Below are positions 1 through 10,409 of a stretch of 64,000 bases of DNA, piece after piece; position 1 is the stretch's first letter; the number at the start of each line of letters is the position of its first letter. Made by a program: the position numbers and the translations under genes. The stretch covers positions 124,001 to 188,000 of the forward strand of contig JALMLS010000344.1 of the NCBI GenBank assembly GCA_038496445.1, in the 5' to 3' direction. Source of the DNA: Trichosphaerium sp. ATCC 40318 (taxonomy: Eukaryota; Discosea; Flabellinia; Trichosidae). The notes below the pieces were generated by a model. That model was not told where the DNA came from. It did no database searches and worked only from the letters and a program-made list of their open reading frames with translations.

Positions 1-1672
1 TTGTTGTGGAGTAGGTCGCGTGAATCCCATTACTCCATAAGATAGTCTGTTTCCTGGTTTAAGTAATCCCTTAGGAACTGTATTAATTTTTGAGCTTGCA
101 CCAACACTCATGCTCTTTCTAATTTTTAATTGAGGAGAGCCTGTTGGCTTTTGTGCAATAGATATTGTCGAGTCAAAACTTGAACTTTTAGTAGGAGCTT
201 CAAAGAGTTTTCCCGGTTCGTGAGTAGTGAACAAAGGTTGCTGTACTGTGCTCGATTCTGTAACTGGTACTGTATTTACTGAGGCTCCCTATAAAAGGAT
301 TAATTGGAGGTACAAGCAACAAACAAGTCGTACATTTGAACCCTCAATGTTTTCTGCACCAGCAGGCGACAATGGCTGAGGTGTGGCGTTTTGAATAGGC
401 GGTAAACGGATATGGTAAGAGTTTGGTGCTGAATCTGCAGTATCCTCAAAACCTAATGTTGAAGCAGTCCCAGAAGCACGGCCATGAAAGGTCAGACCAC
501 TTCTGGGAGAAGTTGAGAATACGTGAGTAGGCGCTGTGCGGGCAGGCGGCTCTGATTCAGGCACTAAAATAGGCTCTGACCTTACAGTTGAAGTAACTGG
601 CTCAATTACTACTCTTTCATTTCTTGGTGCTGGTGCAGCACGCGCTGGTGGCGCCTGGTCGATCACATCAGGCACAGCACGAGCAGGTACCATAGGCACA
701 GTACGGACAGGTGGTCCATCACCTGGAGCCTCAAGTGGTACCACTGGAAGCACTGGAGCTGCGCGCTTAGGAGGACCAGATACATCCTTTTTGATGCATT
801 GTAACTGTGGTTTTAATTCTTGTTGAATTGGTTCTACATAAACCAGTTGAGTATCTGGATTACATTTATTTTTCCCATACCTGTGACGCTTGTATCTGCA
901 CCACCTCCAATATGTGTATGAGCGACTTGACTATCAATCTCTCTTACCTACAATCAGTTAAATATTTGCAGTGTTACTTTTAGAATCAGTACATTTTGAT
1001 AAGGTACTTGAGCTTTTTGCCACGACGTTGTACTTGGTGATTGTGAAGTAGGAGTAGTAGACACTTGGGGTTGCACATGTGTTACGGGTATATCGACAGG
1101 TGCTGCTATTGACAAGTTTGCAAGAGCTTTCGGGCGGGCAGGAATGAATGCGCTTTTTGGTTGAGGTGTAGGCGCAGTAGGAATTGGCTCTACTTCATCT
1201 ACAAGCGCTACAGAGCTAATCAGTGGCTCTTGAGGTGGACTGACATTTTGTTGAACTTCAGTATCAATACTGGCATTATTTACGGTTTTTTGAGGTTGTG
1301 TTTGTTCGTGAACCGTTTCGACGTTGGATTCCGGTACATTCTCTTCTTTAACTTCTGTATCAGGCGCGTCTAACCACTGGGAATCGAATTGTACACTTGG
1401 AATATGAGGTAAGTCGTCAACGTTACTGTAATCGCCTAAATCGAGCTCAAGTTCTTGTGCGTCACTGGCATCAACTTTTATATCAATATCTGGCAAAGAG
1501 TTCGTTTGCTCTGTGTCTTTGGTTAACTATACTGCATAGTAGCTTAAAATAACGTACCGGGAAGCGATTGGTCCGTAGTAAATGCCGAGTCAAGCGCACC
1601 AGTCATCTGCGACAGCATATCATCGAGCTTACCCAATCCAAACGTTATTTCGCGTATCTGGTCGTCATTCAT
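1..1672 (-). CDS. Proline-rich, probably disordered protein (5' part; gene runs off the left edge)
   Basis: I do not recognise this protein. The start is the ATG at 1672-1670 (MNDDQIREITFGLGKLDDML). A short intron of about 41 nt near 1524-1564 joins it to an acidic stretch (DIDIKVDASDAQELELDLGD). A long region rich in Pro, Thr, Ser, Ala and Val follows, and the reading frame continues through further introns to the left edge. The visible part has an acidic N-terminus and Pro/Ser/Thr-rich blocks (for example KSAFIPARPKALANLS), with no recognisable folded domain, signal peptide or membrane segment. The composition suggests an intrinsically disordered regulatory or scaffold protein, but no function can be assigned. 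The frame and codon pattern look genuinely coding; intron borders downstream of the first are uncertain. Confidence 0.55.
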
Positions 1673-1995
1673 AGTGCTAAAACCGTATATTATAAATAAA
1701 ACATTTTTTTGCGTTAATAGATTAATTTGGTAGTAAGTGTACGAGCCACTGGCGTAGTGTACACTACTGAATGAACTTGGTATGTCTAATGTGGCGAGCG
1801 CAGCTAGGAAAAGATTTACGTACCTAAAACCATTAACTATTTGGGTGAATGTGCGCTAGTTGTAGAGTGCGCTCTAAATATGCGTGCAGCGTTTGGCTGC
1901 TTAAACATAAAACAATTAAGTAAAGTTTTTTCGCTAAAGCATTCCACTTTCTCCACTAGGCAGTACCACTATTCTATTCTCTGCAATACCGAATA
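1673..1995. other. Divergent spacer (about 320 bp)
   Basis: This spacer lies between the oppositely oriented proline-rich gene and SYF1. I see no gene in it; it presumably carries both promoters and 5' UTRs. Confidence 0.5.
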
Positions 1996-4900
1996 ATGGC
2001 TAACGTAAGCATACTAATATTTGTTTTATGCCCTTATTTTAATAACAACGCTTTGAAACATACTAATTGACGTTAAACAGGTCCGCACCTCAAATATTTT
2101 GAGTGAAGACATACCGTATGAGGTACGCTACTATAACAGCAAAAACGGTACCAGCATACGTTGGCTGTGCTTAGCCGTTGATATTTTGAATACTGAGTGC
2201 CAAAAAATCACAATCGCCATAGGAAGAGGTTTTACGCAACCCATACAGTGTAAAATGCTGGCTGCACTACCTCACTTGGAAAAATGAGTCTGGTCCAGAG
2301 GACAGGTTTGTGTTATGGGAAAGAGCTATAAAAGAGCTTCCTGGTTCTTACAAGCTCTGGTAAGCGCTAAAATTTTTTTCTGTTGTAAACCAAGCACAAG
2401 ATTTATATTTCTTTTTTTACAGGTTCAGATACCTTGAAGAGAGACGCCGTAACGTCGAAAAGTACAGGATAGACCACCCAGCGTGGGAGCAAATGAATAA
2501 CTGCTATGAACGCTGCCTAGCCAACCTCCACAAGGTACCTATGCTAAACCGCTCTTTTTTTTTTGTCGATTGCGCGTTCACCAAACACTCGCCATCATTT
2601 TTGTCACAAATGTTAAATTTCTATTTAGATGCCACGTATTTGGTTGAATTATTTGACATTGTTAATGAAGCAACGATTTATAAAGCGCACCAGAGAAACT
2701 TTTGATCGCGCTTTGATGGCACTACCAATCACACAACATGACAGAATTTGGTCACCATATGTTCGGTTTGTTAAGCTCGCCAATGTACCAGAGACCGCAA
2801 TACGCGTATTCCGTAGATTCCTTAAATTTCAAAAAGACAGAGTGGAAGATTTTATTGAGTATTTAGAAGATGGTACGTTATCTCAAAAAAGCCATGAAAC
2901 GTGTGCACGCTGGCGTATCAAAAAATACGCTCCGCATATGAACAACGAGCACGCCATATTTCAACAAATTAGAACACCACAGTTTTCGCTCAAAAATTTC
3001 GCAAAACGTAAACTCGCCTATGGCTTGTTCTGAAGGCTGCAAAATTCATTTTGAAAAGCGTAGAATCTCCCATAGCTCAATTGGTTAGAGCATCTGTCTT
3101 ATGAGCAGGGGGTTGTGAGTTCAAGTCTCACTGGGAGAAATAACCTTTTTGCATTTTTAAATAGCGCTTTGCAAACACTAAAAACTAACTCAAACGTAGC
3201 TGGTTATCATGGTGAGGCTGCCAAGTATCTTGTGGAGGCTGTAAACGATCCATACTTTGAATCAAAGAAAGGACGCTCTAAACATGAACTATGGATGCAT
3301 CTTTGTGATATTATGTCTGAACATCCTGAACAAGTATCTAAAGCTGGTCTCAAAGTTGAGCCTATTATTCGCACAGGCCTTGGTCGTTTTGAAGCCGAGG
3401 TTGGTAATCTTTGGGCAGCGTTAGGCAATTACTACGTCCGGTGCGTATTTCTACAACATCAACCAAAAGTATTGTCGTGCTTATATTTGGGTAGACTAGC
3501 TTCTTTTGATCGTGCTCGAGATATTTTTGAAGAGGGCATCACACAAGTCATGTCGATTCGTGACTTTAGTATAATTTGGGAAGGATATTCACAGTTTGAA
3601 AGAGGTCTTGTTATGAACAAAATGAATGATTTGGAAGAGCGCGAGGAGCAAGGTGATGCTGTAGATGACCAAGACGATCTTGACTTTACTATGGCACGAT
3701 ATGAAGATTTACTAAACCGTAAAGAAGTATTACAATCTGATGTACTTCTACGGTACGTTGTAGATTTTTTTTTGGATTTTTTTTTGATTTTACACATTGT
3801 TGATCGTTTTTATAGCCAGAACCCTCACAATGTCCATGAGTGGCACAAACGGATAGCATTATTCGAACAAGATCCTGAACGCATGGTTGCTGAATATGAA
3901 AGAGCGTTAAAGACAGTAGACGCACAGCGTGCAACAGGGAAACCTCAAACATTATGGATAGCGTTTGCACGTTTGTATGAGGAGGAAGACCTTAATTCAT
4001 CCAGAAAAATCTACCAAAAGGCAGTTACACAAGCTTATCGCACTATTGATAACTTGGCATCTATATATTGCGAATGGGTAGAGATGGAACTTAGAAACAA
4101 GCAATTCAAAGGTATTACTAGCTCAAAAAACTTTTAGTCATCATTTTCTAAACTTGAGACTCGCGTTCTTTGACTAACACCATGTTGTAGAAGCTCTAGA
4201 TATTCTTAAAGAAGCTACTGCAGTTCCACCTAGACATACATCTATACCTCAAACAGCTCCTGTTTCGAAGCGCTTGTTTAGATCTAAAAGACTTTGGGCT
4301 TTGTATGCTGATATTGAAGAAAGCGTCGGTATGTCTATCTTGCTGGATTTTTTTGAACAAGATTTTGTAGTTTTTAAAATTTATGTATCTTTTTTAGGCG
4401 GTTCTTTTGAAGGAACACGTTCTGTGTATGATAAAATACTTGATCTTAGACTTGCTACACCACGACTTATCTTGAACTACGCACAATTCCTAGAAGAACA
4501 CAGGTACCTTTATTTGGGTGATAGTCATCAAAATATTAACTTTTATGCAGTCATTTTGAGGAATCGTTCAAAGTTTATGAACGTGGTGTATCAATTTTCA
4601 AATACCCCAACAGTGTAGATATTTGGATGACATACTTACGACGATTTATCGAACGCTACGGTTCCACTAGGTAATGCCCTTACCTTTCTTAAATTAAAAG
4701 AGCAGCTGATTAACACTTTTATGTTTAGACTTGAACGTGCTCGAGACCTTTTTGAACAAGCTTGTGAAGCGGCGCCTGTTGAATATGCGTTTTTCATTTA
4801 CTTGCTTTATGCTGAGCTTGAAGAAGAGCATGGTCTTGCAAGACATGCCATGCAGATTTATGCAAGGTAATAGTGTTTTTTTATTGTGAAATTGCTGTTT

Positions 4901-5876
4901 ATTTAACTTTATTTCTTTAGAGCTTGTAGACGCCTTGATGGTGAACAGAGGTTTGTCATGTACAACATATATGTTAGACGTGCTGCTGAATTCTTTGGTA
5001 TCACAAGAACACGTGAGATTTTTGAAACAGCCATCGAAGAGCTTAAGGATAAATATGCTAAGGAGATGTGTATGAAATTCGCACGTTTGGAGTTACGTCT
5101 TGGTGAAATTGATAGAGCAAGAGCTGTATATGTTTACTGCTCTCAATTCTGTCCACCAAGGACTAACGGTAAATTCTGGCAAGTTTGGGATGACTTTGAG
5201 GTGCGTTTGTTATTACTCTTTGGCTTTTTTTTAGTGCCTTCATTTTTCTTCGCCTTTTTTGGTTTTTTTCGCTTTCATTCATGATTTTTTACGTATCTTA
5301 TTTGTTGGTTTAGCAAAATCATGGTAATACTGATACCTATCGCGATCACTTGCGTGTGAGAAGAAGTGTACAAGCCAAGTACAGCCAGGCTAATATTACA
5401 ATGAATCCAGACGTACTTGCTGAGCCTGAGGCTATGGATGCTATTGAACGAGGCGATGATCCAACTACTGATATGATGGCTCTTCTAGAGCAAAATGCAC
5501 CATCTGTACGTTCTTGTTACTCCCAAGAAAGAAAAAGAAAGAAAGGGAACATTTTTCAAAGAATAAGAACTTTGACTGATTGCTTTATTAGCAGGTTGTT
5601 GACGAGCCTTCCACTACCAACACTGATGTTGATGGAAGTGAATTCGAAGAGGATACTGAGATGGAAGACGCACCTATTGTAAGACATACAGGTGCTGAAA
5701 ACACTGAAGAAATCGATATTGATGATGATGATGCGTTTGATGTTGAAAAACTTGCTGTTCCGCAAGCTGTGTTTGGTCAAATAGACAAAGATAAGTTAAA
5801 GGATGTCACAGATGGTGCTGAAGCCCTTGGAGCGAAAGATAGACTCAAGAAAAAGAGAAAGAGAACTAATTTGTAA
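1996..5876 (+). CDS. SYF1: Pre-mRNA-splicing factor SYF1/XAB2 (HAT-repeat protein)
   Basis: SYF1/XAB2 is a scaffold of HAT (half-TPR) repeats in the Prp19-associated complex of the spliceosome, acting in the nucleus; the animal protein also joins transcription-coupled repair. The start is the ATG at 1996, giving a 9-nt coding first exon (ATGGCTAAC) spliced in phase 0 to give MANVRTSNILSEDIPYE. Family blocks then follow in order: RNPYSVKCWLHYL, AIKELPGSYKLW, RETFDRALMALPITQHDRIW, FRRFLKFQKDRVEDFIEYL, LWAALGNYYVR, NPHNVHEWHKRIALF, ARHAMQIYARACRR, IYVRRAAEFFGITRTREIFE and FWQVWDDFE. The tail is acidic and ends KKKRKRTNL. About ten introns interrupt it. The 327-nt intron at 2873-3199 carries a tRNA gene. 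Faces the MORN-repeat gene tail to tail. Confidence 0.93.
3066..3139 (+). tRNA. tRNA-Ile (anticodon UAU), inside a SYF1 intron
   Basis: A 74-nt cloverleaf can be folded by eye. The acceptor stem is TCTCCCA with TGGGAGA and discriminator A. The D arm is GCTC...GAGC, the anticodon stem TCTGT/GCAGG (two G-U pairs) and the T arm GTGAG-TTCAAGT-CTCAC. The loop CTTATGA puts UAU at positions 34-36, so it should read AUA as Ile. Position 37 is G, where A (t6A) is expected after U36. A-box-like and B-box-like (GTTCAAGTC) promoter elements are present. No anticodon-loop intron. It lies in the same direction as SYF1, within intron 2873-3199. Confidence 0.85.
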
Positions 5877-6113
5877 TTGGAACAAAAATAAACAAAAAAA
5901 GCGAAAAAAAAAAGCTTTTGTTTCACAAACACGACTTGTTATAATTTTTTTATATGGAGTTTTCCTAAGGACAGTCCTTAGTGTTTCTTAAATTGGTAGT
6001 AGATATTATTACAGAGCTACAGAGAATTCGATTTTAGAGCTACGAACTACTAGCAAAGGTTTTTCTTTCTTGTTTTTTTTTAACTTTTTTTTCTTTTGTT
6101 CCTTCTTTTTTCG

Positions 6114-7225
6114 TTATCCTCTCAGTTGCTTCTTTCCTGCTACATATGCTACAATATGATCGGTATGTTGCTTGTACTTCTTCTTCATCATAAGTGTACC
6201 ATCGTTAAGCCACATCCTGTACTTTCCTACTGGTATACCTTTTTTAAATACTGCCTCTGTTCTCTTTTGTCCTGAAGGATACCACTCTGTATATAAACCT
6301 TCTACTTCACCTCGTTCATAGTAGCACTGAACACTCTTTTGTCCATTTTCATGCCACTTTGTTAGTTCTCCATTCTTTTTACCTCTTTTGTAGAAACACA
6401 ACGAACGTTGTGACCCAGAATTGTACCAAGTTTGATCTTTACCATTCATCAAGTCATTCCTATACGAACAAACAAAAACAACGGATCCATCCGGACGCCA
6501 TCTTTTAAAATGTCCTTCTCTCTTGCCTCCTTTGTATACACATTGCATTACTTTATCTCCATAAGAATTATACCTCTTTAGACTACCTTCAAGCTCGTTT
6601 TCCTTATAAAAGCACTTTGTCTTTATCTTTCCATTCATATACCACTCGTGATAGTCTCCTTCTAGTTCACCTTCTTTATACCAACAATGTAAAAGAGGTT
6701 GACCGCTTTCATTCCAAACTTGATATTCTCCGTCTAACTTTCCGTCCTTGTAATGACACACAAAGTCCTTCTCAGTAAACGTATATCTGTCACTATACTC
6801 GTATGTGCTGTACTCTCCTTCAAGTTTACCGTCTTTGAAACAGCACTTTTTACGTAACTCTCCTCCTATCCATTTCTGGTATTGACCTCCTTTTACGCCG
6901 TTTGTGAAGCATTGCTCTTCGTATTGTACCTTGCTACGGCTAAACGGCTTCCATTTTTTCCATAACCCGTGTTTATTCAAAGCAAAGTCAAATCTAGAGC
7001 TTGTTGCTGTTTGTCGTGATAGAAGAGGCCATTTTTTGTATATCTCCGGGCTGAAATGGACTATTATCTGATGCAATTCGATTGGAAGATCGTCGAGTAG
7101 TAAGCAGCGCTTTACGCGTCGCGAACGTAACTACGCAGGAGTTTAGCTTGTTTTGTATTACAGAGAAACGCTTTATAGGGCTCGCAAATAAGCTTGAAAT
7201 GCGTGTTTATTATTACCTTTTCCAT
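6114..7225 (-). CDS. F-box protein with MORN_2/YwqK-type repeats
   Basis: The second exon holds one long frame of tandem repeats of about 22 residues (motifs such as GELEGDYHEWYMNGKIKTKC and GEVEGLYTEWYPSGQK), roughly a dozen copies, typical of the MORN variant found in YwqK-like proteins. That frame has no internal ATG start. A 9-nt first exon (ATGGAAAAG, 7225-7217) and an 86-nt GT-AG intron (7216-7131) restore a start and add MEKLRSRRVKRCLLLDD. This uncovers an F-box-like helix pattern (LPIELHQIIVHFSPE) at about residues 18-45. F-box proteins usually bring substrates to SCF ubiquitin ligases; the repeats would be the binding arm, which is inference. Such repeats are common in giant DNA viruses (Marseilleviridae) and some bacteria, so transfer is possible. 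The 3' end faces SYF1. Confidence 0.75.
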
Positions 7226-8148
7226 TGAGTACTTGATAGATATTTGTACTGGAGTGTACTGCTTCTATTCGAATGAAAACTTTGACTTCATTGAATTTGA
7301 TGTTGTCATAATCTATTTACAGATAAATGTCACAATGTGTCAAAAGTTACTTTTGTAATTTCTTCCGCAAACTACTCATTGAGTATCTTAGTATTAGATT
7401 GAACTTTTTACGTATTGCTTGCACACCTTGACCATGGACAATTAGTCAACTCATTAAACTTGCCTTTTGGTAGACCAGAGAACGATGTGTGTTTACAAAG
7501 GCTCTAGAAAATAGCACGGAAAGGTTTAAATTGTTTTACTACTACCTTTAAGCTAACAAAAAGCTTTGCACTTGTTGCTAGCAGTCCAAATATAAACTGC
7601 TAACAACTACATTATTTACTACTTTCATCATAGCCTTGCCACGAAAACCACAACTGCACATTCACCTACTATCTTGTGTTGATGCTATTGACAGCTTGGA
7701 AGGTTATAAGATATTATATAGCGATAAATTGTGGTACCACTTGAGGAAAGCGATTTAACGAGATACGAAAGGAAAAAAAACCACTGCTGTAGTGTTTGTA
7801 AAAAAGCGTGCACACTCAACGTCCAAAACCCCAACATTTTGTATCGATAAAGAACTATTTCAAGTAGCTTTCTAAGCTGTTGGAATGTTAACTCCATAAT
7901 CCAGTGACGCTATCGTGAGAGTTCACCCGGCAATCCTGAAATACCAAGTTAAGAGTTGTAAGAATTCATTGAAGCTACCCACTACTAGTAGTTCAACATC
8001 TAAAATACAGCTACGAAAGTAACAACAGTTTCTAAAAGACGGCAGTAGGTTCTATCGTGATTCGGGTTCGTAAAGATTTGCGAGATAAGTGGCAAAAAAA
8101 AAACTGACTTAGAAGACATGCGTCGAGTCATTTTGTTAACTCTTGACA
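7226..8148. other. Divergent spacer (about 920 bp), no gene recognised
   Basis: This AT-rich stretch lies between the F-box/MORN gene and the FAD oxidase. A 70-codon open frame on the minus strand (7685-7897) lacks any family resemblance or splice-consistent extension. I see no RNA gene. Confidence 0.45.
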
Positions 8149-9853
8149 ATGCTTAAAATCTACACCGTGTGGATAATGCTGCTGTCTGCATGTATTATGT
8201 CAAATACCAAACGGTTTTCTCTGCCAGGAGATTGTAAATGGCCAACAGAGAGGCAACTGGTGCAGTATAAGAGGACAATACATGGAGACGTTCTTCAGTT
8301 TGGAGACGAAGGGTATGATGATGCAAGAGCTACTCGTAACCCAAGAACTGGACCGCCACGCCCTTACCTGGTAGTCATTCCAAAGACCAAAAGCGACATT
8401 GTTCGTACTCTTCGGTTTGCTACTAAACACGTGATACGTATCGCTGTCAAAAGCACTGGTCATCATTTTGATGTGAGGTAACTTTTCTTGATTTAGTTGA
8501 TCTAAAAGGAGCTAGGAACACTGCTGACGATGCCATTATGGTATTTATGAAATGCTTTAACCATAGACATTTGGATGCAACGCGTAAATTGCTAACAGTG
8601 GGCCCAGGTAAACCTCTATTAACCTCTCCTACGTTAGCTGATAGCATATTTTAGGACAAAGCTGGGCCTCTATCAACAGTTGGCTACATTCAAAGAGTGA
8701 AAACAGACTTGTGGCTGCAAGTGCCGCCCATCCAGGGGTAGGCCCAGCGGGATGGGCTTTAGGAGGTGGACACGGTCGCTTAACTCGTCTTCATGGACTT
8801 GGTGCAGATTTACTTGAGAGTGTAGATATAATTCTTTCCAATGGCAGGGCACTTACAGTATCAAGGCGTCGACATTCGAAACTATTCAGAGCACTGCGCG
8901 GTTCCGGTGGAAATCCTTATGGCATCATCACATCTCTTACGTTCAAGGTTTTCGAGGATCCAGGCAATTTTTCCGAGTTTAAAGGCTGTTTTGTACTTAC
9001 AAACGAAGTCGCTGATTTATTCCAAAACTGGATGAAGGACGCTCCAAATAACGCTGGAGCATACTTCGTTACTGCGTATGATATTCCATCATCAACTTCC
9101 CTTGCTTATATTGATGGATTTTGCTTTGGTGACCCTCAATCCTGCGAAACAGTTCTAGCACCTCTTGCTCTTATTCCAAACTGTTTGTTCAGAGAATGCG
9201 TTGTGGAGAAAACTTTTGATTCGTATGGAGAATACTTGGAAGCTACAAAAAACGATGGTTTCCAAGGAGGTGGTAGTGCTTATTATGTGTCAACTGCACT
9301 GGATTTTAAAACACCTGGACAATTGCGTGTTATTGCTAAATGGATGAATGACTTTAACTTTACCACGTGGCCTTTTTCGCTGATTAGTTGCTCAGGAAAT
9401 GGCGTATTGGGAGGATACAGCACCATGTTAGATACGTGTGGCGATGAAACTGCAGTATCACCTGCTATGCGACAAGCTTCTATGGCTATAACTTGCTCTG
9501 TTGGATGGGACCCTTCGAACGGAATTTCGAGACCTGATTTGGTTTCTAATATGGATGACTTTGCAAACAATCAGCTTAAACCAATTGGCGTTAACAACTG
9601 GGTATACTGGAATGAGCCACAACATAATTTCAGGAACTCTTCTGATTGGCAGCAAAGTTATTTCGGTTCAACAGAAAACTACAAGCGATTGCTCAAGGCT
9701 AAAAGAATTTATGATCCATACAATATTTTAACTTGCTATCATTGTGTTGGTTGGGAGTATATTCAAAACGTTGACCCTGCAACATGTCCTAATGATTGTT
9801 CGTGTTCCAACCAAAGGCACAGTGGCGTCTGTGCATACGATAGATCCGTGTAA
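8149..9853 (+). CDS. Secreted FAD-linked oxidase, berberine-bridge-enzyme type
   Basis: Flavoproteins of the BBE/oxygen-dependent oxidoreductase family oxidise sugars or secondary metabolites using covalently bound FAD. The start is the ATG at 8149. The N-terminus MLKIYTVWIMLLSACIMS looks like a signal peptide. The PP-loop region follows (YLVVIPKTKSDIVRTLRFA). Removing a 38-nt intron near 8479-8516 gives GHHFDVRNTADDAIMV, whose His is in the place of the usual flavinylated His. A second intron (about 8609-8654) precedes GQSWASINSW and the FAD-binding motif GPAGWALGGGHG. The C-terminal BBE segment YWNEPQHNF...LKAKRIYDPYNIL is clear. The tail is Cys-rich (CPNDCSCSNQRHSGVC), perhaps an extracellular disulfide cap. 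Substrate unknown. Confidence 0.9.
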
Positions 9854-10409
9854 AATCCTCTGGTAGACTCAAATAAACTACAAATGAACTCTTTCTTTGT
9901 TGCGTTCTCAATCTGTATACTGGTTGAATATGCTTTAATATTCTTGATGGAAGCATTCAGCTTGCATTCTGGAGGGTCTTCCCTCTGAGGTTTGTTACTC
10001 TTCTAGATGGTAATAGTATGTCATGTAAGTTTGGTAATATTGGGCTACAGTGAGCTTGTACGTAAACGAAATCATGTTAACAGTATTTACAGTTTTCGTT
10101 TTATTTCTTTTCCTCTTGCGATATTTTTGGCTTCCAACCCTCTTTTAAGCATCGACAAGGTCTTAAGGCTGCACCGTCTCCGCAATCGCAAAAGAATGCT
10201 GGTGAATAATAAGCTTCACTCAAGTCGTGACCAATATGACAGGTCAGAGAACACACATGACAACATCCTTACTCAATCATTAGTTTTTTGATTTGTTTTT
10301 TGAACCAAACGAACCTTTTCCTTCAACAAGGTTACATGTCTTACAGTGGTACATGTATTGTGGCGCATATTTCGCTTTAGTTGCATTGTATGAACATATT
10401 CCTTCTTTC
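9854..10409. other. Convergent 3' spacer (about 560 bp)
   Basis: This is the 3' flank of both the FAD oxidase (an AATAAA stands shortly after its stop) and the RING/SPRY gene. Open frames here are short and out of frame with either gene. A minus-strand frame (10467-10273) overlaps the end of the SPRY gene in another frame and is regarded as 3' UTR. No further gene seen. Confidence 0.45.

Noticed and set aside
536..826. Gly/Thr/Ser-rich plus-strand frame opposite the proline-rich gene
   Set aside because: Antisense of Pro/Ala/Val-rich codons gives Gly-rich open frames; the minus frame has the start codon and continues through introns.
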